Shown piece after piece: positions 19,165 through 27,096 of a DNA stretch of 64,000 bases (position 1 is its first letter; each line of letters begins with the position of its first letter). This stretch comes from Brevundimonas vesicularis NBRC 12165 (GTDB taxonomy: Bacteria > Pseudomonadota > Alphaproteobacteria > Caulobacterales > Caulobacteraceae): the NCBI RefSeq assembly GCF_001592205.1, contig NZ_BCWM01000015.1:1-64000 (forward strand), read 5' to 3'. The notes under the pieces were generated by a model that saw only the letters and a program-made list of their open reading frames with translations, was not told where the DNA came from and made no database searches. The position numbers were made by a program, and so were the translations under genes.

Positions 19165-20382
19165 TCAGACCTTCGACAGGATCAGCGTACCGTTGGTGCC
19201 GCCGAAGCCGAAGCTGTTGGACATCACGTGCGTCAGTTCGCCGTCGTGGCGCTGGCGCAGGATCGGCATGCCTTCGAACGCCGGATCCAGATTTTCGATA
19301 TGGGCGCTCTCGGCGGCAAAGCCGTTCTGCATCATCAGCAGGCAATAGATGGCTTCCTGAGCGCCGGCCGCGCCGAGCGAGTGGCCGGTCAGCGACTTGG
19401 TCGAGGAGATCATCGGCATCTGGTCGCCGAAGACGGCGCGCACGGCCTCCATCTCCTTGGCGTCACCCACGGGCGTCGAGGTGCCGTGCGGGTTCAGATA
19501 GTCGATCTTCGGATTGCCGGCCTGTTCCAGCGCGATCTTCATGCAGCGCTGGGCGCCCTCGCCCGAGGGGGCGACCATGTCGTAGCCGTCGGCATTGGCG
19601 CCATAGCCGGTGACTTCGGCATAGATGGTTGCGCCGCGCGCCTTGGCCCGCTCATACTCTTCCAGCACCACGATGCCGGCGCCGCCGGCAATGACGAAAC
19701 CGTCGCGGTTGGCGTCATAGGCTCTGGAGGCGACCGAGGGATTGTCGTTAAAGTCCGAAGACATGGCGCCCATGGCGTCGAACATGTTGGACATGGACCA
19801 GTCGATGTCCTCGCAGCCGCCGGCGAAGACCACGTCCTGCTTGCCCCACTGGATCTGTTCGACCCCAGCGCCGATGCAGTGGGCCGACGTCGCGCAGGCC
19901 GAGCTGATCGAATAGTTGATGCCGCGCATCTGGAACCAGGTCGACAGCACCGCCGACGGGCCCGACGCCATCGCCTTGGGCACCGCGAACGGGCCGATGC
20001 GCTTGGGCGCGCCCTTCTCGATCGTGGTCGCGGCCGCCTGCAAGATCACTTGGGTCGAAGGACCGCCCTCGCCCACGATCAGGCCGATCCGGTCATCCTT
20101 GATCTCGTCCGCCGTCATGCCCGACGACTTCAGCGCCTCTTCGAAGGCGATGTGGCCCCAGGCGGTGCCGTTGGCCAGGAAGCGCGCGGCGCGACGGTCG
20201 ATCAGCTCTTCCCACGGGCCGATCTTGGGCGGCGCCCAGACCTGGCTGCGGAAGCCGTATTTGGCGTGGTCGGGAGCATGAACGACGCCCGAACGGGCTT
20301 CGCGCAGGGACTGGGTGACCTCCTCGGCGCCGTGGCCGATGGAAGAGACGATGCCCAGGCCGGTGACGACGACACGACGCAT
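19165..20382 (-). CDS. fabB: Beta-ketoacyl-ACP synthase I FabB
   Basis: 405 residues. The active-site Cys is at 163 ([12 protein letters not shown]), and the two catalytic His lie in [11 protein letters not shown] and [14 protein letters not shown]. This Cys-His-His set is that of condensing enzymes KAS I/II. It follows fabA in the same direction with 66 bases between, the usual pair for anaerobic-type unsaturated fatty acid synthesis, which favours FabB over FabF. Confidence 0.95.
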   Translation of the reverse strand: MRRVVVTGLGIVSSIGHGAEEVTQSLREARSGVVHAPDHAKYGFRSQVWAPPKIGPWEELIDRRAARFLANGTAWGHIAFEEALKSSGMTADEIKDDRIGLIVGEGGPSTQVILQAAATTIEKGAPKRIGPFAVPKAMASGPSAVLSTWFQMRGINYSISSACATSAHCIGAGVEQIQWGKQDVVFAGGCEDIDWSMSNMFDAMGAMSSDFNDNPSVASRAYDANRDGFVIAGGAGIVVLEEYERAKARGATIYAEVTGYGANADGYDMVAPSGEGAQRCMKIALEQAGNPKIDYLNPHGTSTPVGDAKEMEAVRAVFGDQMPMISSTKSLTGHSLGAAGAQEAIYCLLMMQNGFAAESAHIENLDPAFEGMPILRQRHDGELTHVMSNSFGFGGTNGTLILSKV

Positions 20383-20448
20383 GGTGTTTCCTTCTTGATG
20401 CTTCCTGGTCCGAGGACCGTCCGCCTTGTTCGCGGTTATATAGGGGCG

Positions 20449-20982
20449 TTAACCGCCCGCCGCCTCATCCTTGGCGCCGAACAGGCCGACCCGCATGTCG
20501 TTGCAGGTGTAGATGACCTGGCCGTCGGCCTCCAGCACGCCGTCGGCGATGCCCATGACCAGCTTGCGATTGATGACGCGCTTCAGGTTGATCTTGTAGA
20601 CCACCTTCTTGATGTCCGGGGTGACTTGGCCGGTGAATTTGACCTCGCCGACGCCCAGGGCGCGACCGCGACCAGGACCGCCGATCCAGCCCAGATAGAA
20701 GCCGACCAGCTGCCACATGGCGTCCAGGCCGAGGCAGCCCGGCATGACGGGGTCGCCGATGAAGTGGCACTGGAAGAACCAGAGGTCGGGATGGATGTCG
20801 AGTTCGGCCTCGACATAGCCCTTGCCGTGCTCTCCGCCGTCCGCATTGATCGTGGTGATGCGGTCGAACATCAGCATCGGCGGGGCGGGCAGCTGGGCGT
20901 TGCCGGGACCGAACAGCTCGCCGCGGCCCGAGGCCAGCAGGGCCTCATGATCGAAGGACGAAGGATATTGGGACTGGGTCAA
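20449..20982 (-). CDS. fabA: 3-hydroxydecanoyl-ACP dehydratase/isomerase FabA
   Basis: 177 residues, hotdog fold, with the helix carrying the active site: [20 protein letters not shown] (His73 and Asp87). It dehydrates 3-hydroxydecanoyl-ACP and isomerises the trans-2 to the cis-3 double bond, which FabB then elongates. The start is a TTG with GGAAG five bases upstream; it gives the usual family N terminus ([13 protein letters not shown]). It is the upstream gene of the fabA-fabB pair. Confidence 0.95.
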   Translation of the reverse strand: MTQSQYPSSFDHEALLASGRGELFGPGNAQLPAPPMLMFDRITTINADGGEHGKGYVEAELDIHPDLWFFQCHFIGDPVMPGCLGLDAMWQLVGFYLGWIGGPGRGRALGVGEVKFTGQVTPDIKKVVYKINLKRVINRKLVMGIADGVLEADGQVIYTCNDMRVGLFGAKDEAAGG

Positions 20983-21051
20983 GGCGCTTCCGTTTCTTGA
21001 GACGTTGCGCGCGGGTTACACGACCGCGCCGCTTCGCTCAACAGCGTGCGG

Positions 21052-21624
21052 TCAGTTGCGACCCGTGCCTGCGGGGCGATTGGCGTTGCACAGTGCCCGC
21101 TCCTGGGTTCCGAACACCGCCCGCTGGGCCACAAAACCCTCCAGTCGTCGCGCCCGGACCTTGCACCAGCCCTCCTCGCATTCTTCCAGCATCACCAGGG
21201 CGCGTGGCGACAGGCGCGCGCGCACTGACGCGGTCTCGGATCGGCCCGACCGGATCGGCACTTCCTCTGCGGTCGTGTTGAAAACATAGCGCCGGCCCGA
21301 CGACACCGTGCGGTGGATCCAGGCCACGGCGCCGTCGGGATCGCAGATCTTGCGCCATTCGGTCGTCTCGGCGATCACCTGAACCGGCAGGCCGGCGGCG
21401 CGGTATTCCCACAGGATCGGATAATCCAGGCCCGGCCCTTGGCGCGCGCGGACGTGCGAGGACTTCAGCGAAATCCAGCGCGGCACCTCAAGCCCGGTCG
21501 GGGTCGGGCGGCCGTCGGGCATGGTCGCGCCGGCGCTGGCCATCACGCCGAGGCCGAGAATGGCTCCAACGATGGCGATGCAGCGTCGCAGGCTTTGGAA
21601 GATGGCGGCGGCTTTGCTAGACAC
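21052..21624 (-). CDS. Exported protein with bacterial SH3-type domains
   Basis: 190 residues. An N-terminal hydrophobic stretch (about 15-32, AIVGAILGLGVMASAGA) looks like a signal peptide or anchor. The rest matches bacterial SH3 repeats: HVRARQGPGLDYPILWEYRA followed by VQVIAETTEWRKICDPDGAVAWIHR, then a second half with IRSGRSETASVRARLSPRALVML and EECEEGWCKVRARR. These proteins usually act in the periplasm, often near peptidoglycan; the exact role is open. Start is GTG. It diverges from the 2-hydroxyacid dehydrogenase gene with 67 bases between. Confidence 0.82.
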   Translation of the reverse strand: MSSKAAAIFQSLRRCIAIVGAILGLGVMASAGATMPDGRPTPTGLEVPRWISLKSSHVRARQGPGLDYPILWEYRAAGLPVQVIAETTEWRKICDPDGAVAWIHRTVSSGRRYVFNTTAEEVPIRSGRSETASVRARLSPRALVMLEECEEGWCKVRARRLEGFVAQRAVFGTQERALCNANRPAGTGRN

Positions 21625-21691
21625 TGATTGGAACGACCCGTCGCGCGGGCTTTGATCCGTCTGAATCGCCGCCCGCTAACCAAGGCCGAGA

Positions 21692-22678
21692 ATGTCCCCC
21701 CGCAAGCTTAAGGTCGTATTAACCAGACGCCTGCCCGACGCGGTCGAAACGCGGATGCGGGAGCTGTTCGACGCCGAGTTGAACCTGAAGGATCAGCCGA
21801 TGGACCGCGCCGCGTTGCAGGCCGCCGTCCAGCGGGCCGAGGTTCTGGTGCCCACCATCACAGACGTCATCGACGCCGACCTTATCAATGGCGCAGGCGA
21901 GCAGTTGAAGATGATCGCCAACTTCGGCGCCGGGGTCGACCATATCGACGTCGACGCGGCCGTGGCGCGCGGCATCATCGTCACCAACACCCCCGGCGTC
22001 CTGACCGAGGACACCGCCGACCTGGCCATGAGCCTGATCCTGGCCGTCAGCCGCCGCATCGTCGAGGGCGCACAGGTCGTGGCCGAAGGCCGGTTCGAGG
22101 GCTGGACCCCGACCTGGATGTGCGGACGCAAGCTTTGGGGCAAGCGGCTGGGCATCATCGGCATGGGCCGGATCGGCCAGGCCCTGGCCCGTCGCGCCAA
22201 GGCCTTCGGGCTTCAAGTCCACTATCACAATCGCAAGCCCGTCCCGGCCCTGATCGAGGAAGAGCTTGGCGCGACCTACTGGGACGACCTGGACCAGATG
22301 CTGGCGCGGATGGACATCGTCTCGCTGAACTGTCCGGCGACGAAGGACACCCACCATCTGCTGTCGGCCGAGCGTCTGGCCCGGCTTCAGCCCCACGCCA
22401 TCCTGATCAACACCGCGCGCGGCGAGCTGATCGACGAGGCGGCTCTGGCCCAGGCGGTGGCCATGCGCGCCCTGTCCGGCGTGGGCCTGGACGTGTTCGA
22501 GAACGAGCCCGCGATCCATCATGGCCTGTTGGGCCAATCCAATGTCGTGCTGCTGCCCCACCTGGGGTCCGCCACCCTGGAGGCGCGCCAGGACATGGGC
22601 GACCGCGTCATCGCCAACGTCATGACCTACCAGAACGGCCACCGGCCGCCTGACCGCGTCATCCCCGCAATGCTTTAG
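21692..22678 (+). CDS. D-2-hydroxyacid dehydrogenase (glyoxylate/hydroxypyruvate reductase type)
   Basis: 328 residues with the D-isomer dehydrogenase layout: substrate domain, NAD(P)-binding GMGRIGQALARRAKAFG (about 155-172), NTARGELIDEAAL with the catalytic Arg, a following Glu, and the catalytic His in LLPHLGSAT. It should reduce glyoxylate or hydroxypyruvate with NAD(P)H. Substrate and cofactor preference cannot be decided by eye. Its end overlaps the convergent DUF6880 gene by four bases. Confidence 0.9.
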   Translation: MSPRKLKVVLTRRLPDAVETRMRELFDAELNLKDQPMDRAALQAAVQRAEVLVPTITDVIDADLINGAGEQLKMIANFGAGVDHIDVDAAVARGIIVTNTPGVLTEDTADLAMSLILAVSRRIVEGAQVVAEGRFEGWTPTWMCGRKLWGKRLGIIGMGRIGQALARRAKAFGLQVHYHNRKPVPALIEEELGATYWDDLDQMLARMDIVSLNCPATKDTHHLLSAERLARLQPHAILINTARGELIDEAALAQAVAMRALSGVGLDVFENEPAIHHGLLGQSNVVLLPHLGSATLEARQDMGDRVIANVMTYQNGHRPPDRVIPAML

Positions 22679-23883
22679 GGCGCAGCCAGCAACCGCTCGG
22701 CCGCATTGGGATATTTCTGCCCCAGCCGCGCCGCCCAGTCGGCCTTGAGTGGCAGCGGCGCGCGCACCTCGCGGATGCGGCGTTCGACCAGGGCGGCGGC
22801 CTCGCGGTGCGCGGGCCAGTCCATCAGAAACCCCAGCGCCGTCTCGACATCGGCATAGGTCGCGGCATGGGCCAGGGCGCGGTCCAGCGCCTCCACATCG
22901 TCGAAGTCCGGCAGGCGCGCCAGATAGGCCCGCAGCACCGGCGCGGACAGGTCGCGCTCGAACATCGCCCAGCGCAGGTCTTGCGCCTCGTCCTTGCGGC
23001 CCTCGGCTTCCAAGAGGTCGATCGAGGTCGCCTCCCACGCCGGCGTCAGGACCGGCGGCCCGGCCTGCGGGGATCGCCCGAAGGTCCAACGCCGGTTGCC
23101 GGCCGACGGTTTGAGCGCCGCCTCCAGCGCCTGACGCGCTTCTGCAATGCGATCAGCGACCAGCAGCCGCTTGGCCATCACCGCCGCAGAATCCGGCGAG
23201 CCTCGCTCCTCCGGCGTCGTCATCGACAGCCACAGGTCCAGATCGCCCGCCCGGTCCGCCAGTCGTCTCACGACCGTCCGCATGCCGCGTGCGGTGGATG
23301 CAGTATCGAGGCGATCCAGCAGCCTCTTGGCCATGTCCGCCGTCAGATCGTCGCCGCCCGCCCCTATCCAGCGGGCGTATTCGAGCGGTTGCCGCGCCAC
23401 CGCCTCCGCCATCAGGGCCACTGTGCTGTCGTCCGTCCGAAGCGCAGCCTCGGCGATCCGCCACAGGTCCGAGGCCGCCGTTTCGAACGCGTCGGCCAGT
23501 TCGCCCTTCTGATCCTTGACCCGCGTTGCCAGGCCGCGAAACAGGTCGAACCAGCCGATCAATCGCTCCAACCCCATCGCCGGCGCGTCCTCGGCCAGAT
23601 CCTCGACGATTGCAGCCCGCAGTATCTCCAGATCGCGCAGCAGGTCCGGCCGCTTTCGCCACGACACGCGCGCGCGGCTGGCCGCGATGGTCGTCAATCG
23701 CTTGTCGATTTCCAGGGCCATCAGGTCCGGCCCTGCCTCGGCCGCCATCACCAGCCTGAGCCGCCGCTTCAGGATCGCATCCGCATCCGCCGCCTGCATC
23801 AGCAGTTCGCCCAGACGCTCTGCCCCTAAGCCGCTGAGATTTGCGGCGTTCAGCCGTTTGGGCGAGGCGGGACGTCGGGCCAT
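22675..23883 (-). CDS. DUF6880 family protein
   Basis: 402 residues, almost wholly alpha-helical and rich in Ala, Leu, Arg and Asp, without signal peptide or membrane segment. The start LNAANLSGLGAERLGELLM and the repeated helical pairs (EARQALEAALKPS; LLEAEGRKDEAQDLRWAMFE) match the DUF6880 group, whose TPR/HEAT-like helices suggest protein-protein contacts. Function unknown. It converges on the hydroxyacid dehydrogenase gene. Confidence 0.78.
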   Translation of the reverse strand: MARRPASPKRLNAANLSGLGAERLGELLMQAADADAILKRRLRLVMAAEAGPDLMALEIDKRLTTIAASRARVSWRKRPDLLRDLEILRAAIVEDLAEDAPAMGLERLIGWFDLFRGLATRVKDQKGELADAFETAASDLWRIAEAALRTDDSTVALMAEAVARQPLEYARWIGAGGDDLTADMAKRLLDRLDTASTARGMRTVVRRLADRAGDLDLWLSMTTPEERGSPDSAAVMAKRLLVADRIAEARQALEAALKPSAGNRRWTFGRSPQAGPPVLTPAWEATSIDLLEAEGRKDEAQDLRWAMFERDLSAPVLRAYLARLPDFDDVEALDRALAHAATYADVETALGFLMDWPAHREAAALVERRIREVRAPLPLKADWAARLGQKYPNAAERLLAAP

Positions 23884-23949
23884 CAGGCCTCCTTTTCACA
23901 AGTCTGTCGGACCGAACTCACACGGCTGTCGAAAACCGCTGGCAGGGGA

Positions 23950-23975
23950 GGAACCGTCGTAAACGCGCTTCGTTT
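23950..23975 (+). promoter_or_regulatory. EcfG/sigma-T-type general stress promoter
   Basis: GGAAC at 23950-23954, a 16-base spacer, and CGTTT at 23971-23975: an exact match to the alphaproteobacterial EcfG promoter (GGAAC-N16/17-CGTT). It lies about 28 bases before the start of the 83-residue orphan gene, the expected distance once a Shine-Dalgarno (AGGAAG at 23991-23996) is allowed for. Confidence 0.75.
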
Positions 23976-24002
23976 CCGGCGTCCTGATCGAGGAAGTGTG
24001 CG

Positions 24003-24254
24003 TTGGACTCCTACTACTGCATCGTCAACCTGCCCGGCGTTCCGGTGCGGGACATCTGCGTCCTCGACGCGGCGAACGACACGGCGGCCAATCAGGCGCT
24101 GGACGCGATCGCCCGCAACTGGGTCGGGTTCGAGACCCTTTATCTCTATTGCGGCGAACGTCTGGTTACGGTGCTCAGCAACCCGGCGCTGGGCTTCGCT
24201 CCGCCCCTGCCTGACTTGGATCTGGCCGACATCCGTTTCGCGACGGCCGCCTGA
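24003..24254 (+). CDS. Small orphan protein under an EcfG-type promoter
   Basis: 83 residues, acidic and soluble, starting MDSYYCIVNLPGVPVRDICV and ending DLDLADIRFATAA. No known domain; two Cys in the first 20 residues and one in LYLYCGERL. The start is TTG with AGGAAG at 23991-23996, and no other in-frame start lies upstream before a stop. The exact EcfG promoter in front supports a real gene induced in the general stress response. It ends three bases before the convergent MoeB-like gene. Confidence 0.7.
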   Translation: MDSYYCIVNLPGVPVRDICVLDAANDTAANQALDAIARNWVGFETLYLYCGERLVTVLSNPALGFAPPLPDLDLADIRFATAA

Positions 24255-24257
24255 TCG

Positions 24258-24992
24258 TCAGCCGCAGACCGGGCATTCCGGATCAGCGGCGACCCGCACG
24301 GTCCGCGCCGAGCCCGCCAGACCGTCATACAGCAGCAGCCGTCCCGTCAGGGCCTCGCCCGCGCCGGTGATCAGCTTGACGACCTCAAGCGCCGCCATCG
24401 ACCCGATCACGCCGGTCAGAGCGCCCACGACGCCGACGCGCGCACAGGTCTCCGCATCCGGCGGGATCTCGGGCACCAGGCACTGATAGCAGGGCTGGCC
24501 CTCAAACACCCCGACCTGCCCGTTCCAGCGGCCCAGCGCCCCAGACACCAGCGGCTTGCCCGCCGCAACACAGGCTGCGTTGACCCACAGCCGGGTCTGG
24601 AAATCGTCGGCCCCGTCCAACACGATGTCGAAGGCTTCGATCCGAGCCGCCGCATTCTCGGCGGTGATCCGCTCGGCGAAGGTTTCGATCGCGACATGCG
24701 GATTGAGGCCGACCAGCCGTTCCGCCGCCGCCTCGACCTTCGACCGACCGATCTGCGCCGTCGAAAAGGCGATCTGCCGCTGAAGGTTGGACAGGCCCAC
24801 AACGTCGTCGTCGATCAGGCCCAGCGTCCCGACACCCGCCGCCGCCAGATAGAGCGCCGCCGGCGATCCCACGCCGCCCGCCCCGACGATCAGCACCCGC
24901 GCGCGCTTCAGCGCCTGCTGCCCCGGCCCGCCCATTTCGGACAGGACCAGATGGCGTGCATAGCGTTCGACTTCGTCTTCGGAAAAGATCAC
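24258..24992 (-). CDS. MoeB/ThiF/HesA-family sulfur-carrier adenylyltransferase
   Basis: 244 residues of the E1-like fold. The ATP-binding VGAGGVGSPAALYLAAAGVG follows the MoeB-type start FSEDEVERYARHLVLSEMGG; DGADDFQTRLWVNAAC follows later. Zinc ligands are two CxxC pairs, CYQC and, at the very C terminus, CPVC. It adenylates the C-terminal Gly of a ubiquitin-like sulfur carrier (MoaD or ThiS). There is no rhodanese domain, and no moaD or thiS gene is nearby, so molybdopterin and thiamine roles cannot be separated. Start is GTG. Confidence 0.9.
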   Translation of the reverse strand: MIFSEDEVERYARHLVLSEMGGPGQQALKRARVLIVGAGGVGSPAALYLAAAGVGTLGLIDDDVVGLSNLQRQIAFSTAQIGRSKVEAAAERLVGLNPHVAIETFAERITAENAAARIEAFDIVLDGADDFQTRLWVNAACVAAGKPLVSGALGRWNGQVGVFEGQPCYQCLVPEIPPDAETCARVGVVGALTGVIGSMAALEVVKLITGAGEALTGRLLLYDGLAGSARTVRVAADPECPVCG

Positions 24993-25046
24993 CGCCCTAT
25001 CTAGCGCCGCAGAGGTTCCGGCGCGAGGGGCCTGTCGCCTATCGCC

Positions 25047-25448
25047 TTAAGCGGCCATCCGGACGTGTTCGCACGACAGCAGCTTTTCCAGACCCGCGCT
25101 GGACAGATCGCTCAGGCGCCGTCCGCGCAGAATGTCGGCGGCCTGCTGGGTGCTGAGGGCGCACAGCCGCGCGGGTTCGCGCATCCGCCGCTGCATGACG
25201 GGTCGATCATCCAGGACGCGGATATTGTGATGACGCGGGTCTTTCCAGAGGCGCGACATCAAGCGGTCCAGGTCCGCACGAGCGCCTTCAATCACCTGGG
25301 CCGCCTCGCCCTCGTGGAACAGCATGGCGCTGCCGATCTCGTCGCGGCGATTGTTTCGCTCCGACGCGCCGAGGATTTCGGCAAGCGATTGGGTCGTGTG
25401 GTTCGCACCACCGATCATTTCACTCACGAAAACGACGCGATAAAGCAA
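25047..25448 (-). CDS. BLUF-domain protein lacking the photochemical tyrosine
   Basis: 133 residues from a TTG start with AAGGG seven bases upstream; this gives the family N terminus MLYRVVFVSE. A longer TTG start at 25514 is possible but has no Shine-Dalgarno. The BLUF domain covers residues 1-95: RNN at 31-33 and Gln51 in QVIEG are kept, and KDPRHHNIRVLDDRPV matches the family. The position of the essential Tyr (Tyr8 of Slr1694) is Phe7, and the usual GITG is EIGS. The C terminus (96-133) is a short helical tail. Flavin photochemistry is therefore doubtful. Confidence 0.8.
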   Translation of the reverse strand: MLYRVVFVSEMIGGANHTTQSLAEILGASERNNRRDEIGSAMLFHEGEAAQVIEGARADLDRLMSRLWKDPRHHNIRVLDDRPVMQRRMREPARLCALSTQQAADILRGRRLSDLSSAGLEKLLSCEHVRMAA

Positions 25449-25546
25449 AACCTGGCCCTTGATGTCTAAGAACCGCGAAAGCGGATTGCGCCTTCTAGCT
25501 AATATTGGGGTCAAAATAAGACAGCGTTACACCAAGGCGCGACAGA

Positions 25547-25573
25547 CTTGATGCCGGCCCCCGGCCGCGCCAT
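25547..25573 (+). promoter_or_regulatory. Possible sigma-32 promoter directly before hslV
   Basis: CTTGAT at 25547-25552 and CGCCAT (followed by CT) at 25568-25573, spaced 15 bases, each one base off the sigma-32 elements CTTGAA and CCCCAT. The predicted transcript would start within a few bases of the hslV ATG at 25583, which has no Shine-Dalgarno, so the message may be leaderless. Confidence 0.45.
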
Positions 25574-25582
25574 CTGATCGTC

Positions 25583-26143
25583 ATGACCCAGACCGCATCC
25601 AACTTCCCCGACTGGCACGGCACCACCATTCTGGCGGTGCGCAAGAACGGACGCACCGTGATCGCCGGCGACGGCCAGGTCTCGATGGGCCCGACGATCG
25701 TCAAGGGCGCCGCCCGCAAGGTGCGCACCTTGGCCGGCGGCAAGGTGCTGGCCGGCTTTGCCGGCGCCACGGCCGACGCCTTCACCCTGATCGAACGGCT
25801 TGAGGCCAAGCTGGAGCAGTATCCTGATCAACTGGCGCGCGCCTGCGTCGACCTCGCCAAGGACTGGCGCACCGACCGCTATCTGCGCCGGCTGGAGGCC
25901 ATGCTGCTGGTGGCGGACAAGTCGTCCATCTTCACCGTGACGGGCGTCGGCGATGTGCTGGAGCCGGAGTATGGCGTCGCCGCCGTGGGCTCGGGCGGCA
26001 ACTACGCCCTGTCGGCCGCCCGCGCCCTGATCGAGGAAACCGATCTGGACGCCGAACAGGTCGCGCGCAAGGCCATGAAGATCGCCGCCGAAATCTGCGT
26101 CTACACCAATGGCAATCTGACCGTGGAAACGCTTCAGGCCTGA
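25583..26143 (+). CDS. hslV: ATP-dependent protease peptidase subunit HslV
   Basis: 186 residues. The conserved Thr-Thr of the N-terminal nucleophile is at 14-15 (WHGTTILAV), so a 13-residue propeptide must be removed, as in related alphaproteobacterial proteins. [15 protein letters not shown] and [14 protein letters not shown] are typical. HslV forms a double hexamer that degrades proteins unfolded by the ATPase HslU. hslU is not adjacent; a ClpP-like gene follows on the other strand. Confidence 0.95.
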   Translation: MTQTASNFPDWHGTTILAVRKNGRTVIAGDGQVSMGPTIVKGAARKVRTLAGGKVLAGFAGATADAFTLIERLEAKLEQYPDQLARACVDLAKDWRTDRYLRRLEAMLLVADKSSIFTVTGVGDVLEPEYGVAAVGSGGNYALSAARALIEETDLDAEQVARKAMKIAAEICVYTNGNLTVETLQA

Positions 26144-26156
26144 TCTGGCCGACGGG

Positions 26157-26738
26157 TCAGATCACTTCGGCGATCAGACCGCGAGCCTTTGCCTCCTGGG
26201 CCTCAATGTACCAGTTGGCAGGGGCGCGTTTCAGCACTTCCTCCATCGTCACCGACGATCCGCGCACCAGGTTCTCGAAACCCTCGTTCTGGATGGCGAT
26301 GGAGTGTTCCAGCTCGTTCAGCATGGCGCGAACCGAGGCGATGCAGGTCGTCAGCGGCCCCGTGACGTGCAGTTGCGTGTCCATCTTGCGCTCGTGGATC
26401 ATCACCCGGGCGCCGCGCGTCAGATAGCGGTTTTCCACCGCAAAGAAGCTCATGAAGGTGGCGCCGGCGGAATAGATCGCCGCCTTGCCCAGAAAGACCA
26501 GCCGGCGGGACGGATTGATGTCGCTTTGAAAGCGCACATCCTCGCCCATCATGCGCGCCACCTCCGGATCACCGCCCAAGGTCGATAGTTCGATGACGGT
26601 CAGCCCGGTGTCGGGCGCCTCCGCCATCTGTTGGCGAAAGCGCTCGTACATGGCGTAATCGACCGCGCCGGCGAGCAGGATACGTGGCGTATCGAAAGCT
26701 TCGGCGGTCAGAATGCCGCTCGGCGCAGCGTCGGACAT
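26157..26738 (-). CDS. ClpP-like serine protease family protein
   Basis: 193 residues with the ClpP/crotonase-like fold: VIELSTLGGDPEVARMMGED, then IYSAGATFMSFFA with candidate nucleophile Ser90, and VMIHERKMD with candidate base His115. At the position of the ClpP Asp (just before NWYIEAQEAKARGLI) there is RAPA, so the classical triad Asp is not evident. No signal peptide; a cytoplasmic location is likely. Its ATG overlaps the stop of the 68-residue gene (TAATG), and the pair lies behind an EcfG-type promoter. It is not the housekeeping ClpP. Confidence 0.8.
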   Translation of the reverse strand: MSDAAPSGILTAEAFDTPRILLAGAVDYAMYERFRQQMAEAPDTGLTVIELSTLGGDPEVARMMGEDVRFQSDINPSRRLVFLGKAAIYSAGATFMSFFAVENRYLTRGARVMIHERKMDTQLHVTGPLTTCIASVRAMLNELEHSIAIQNEGFENLVRGSSVTMEEVLKRAPANWYIEAQEAKARGLIAEVI

Positions 26739-26944
26739 TAAAGCTCAGCCGCAGAGGCGGCGTCATCACTGACCGGATAGCCTTGAGCCGACGCCCAGGA
26801 CCGGGCTTCACGGATCGAGAAGAAGGCCTGGTTCTGCAAGCGGCGCGATCCGGCGTCATCGATCAGTTCGCACTCCCACCACCGGATCGTGCGGCGATCG
26901 GAGGTGTTGCAGGTGCGCGGAACGAGAAGGGCGTGGGGCGTCAT
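26738..26944 (-). CDS. Small protein translationally coupled to the ClpP-like gene
   Basis: 68 residues, soluble, with DRRTIRWWECELIDDAGSRR and FFSIREARSWASAQG. No known domain. It overlaps the ClpP-like gene by one base, so the two form an operon, and an exact EcfG-type promoter ends nine bases before its ATG. There is no Shine-Dalgarno, which suggests a leaderless message. A substrate-adaptor or regulator role for the ClpP-like protein is a guess from position only. Confidence 0.65.
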   Translation of the reverse strand: MTPHALLVPRTCNTSDRRTIRWWECELIDDAGSRRLQNQAFFSIREARSWASAQGYPVSDDAASAAEL

Positions 26945-26952
26945 GCGTCATC

Positions 26953-26977
26953 AACGAAAAATCCGCACAGCGGTTCC
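26953..26977 (-). promoter_or_regulatory. EcfG/sigma-T-type general stress promoter
   Basis: On the minus strand GGAAC (26977-26973), a 16-base spacer, and CGTT (26956-26953): an exact EcfG consensus match. It is placed so that transcription would begin close to the ATG of the 68-residue gene at 26944 and run on into the ClpP-like gene. Confidence 0.72.
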
Positions 26978-27096
26978 GCCGAGATCAGGATTTCGTCTTT
27001 AGGAACAGACCATTGCATGGCGCCGACGGACGCTGTCTTTACGTCAGCCGCCGTGCAGAATTTGCGATCAAGGGCGCCTTGGCTTAAGCGCGCGCC

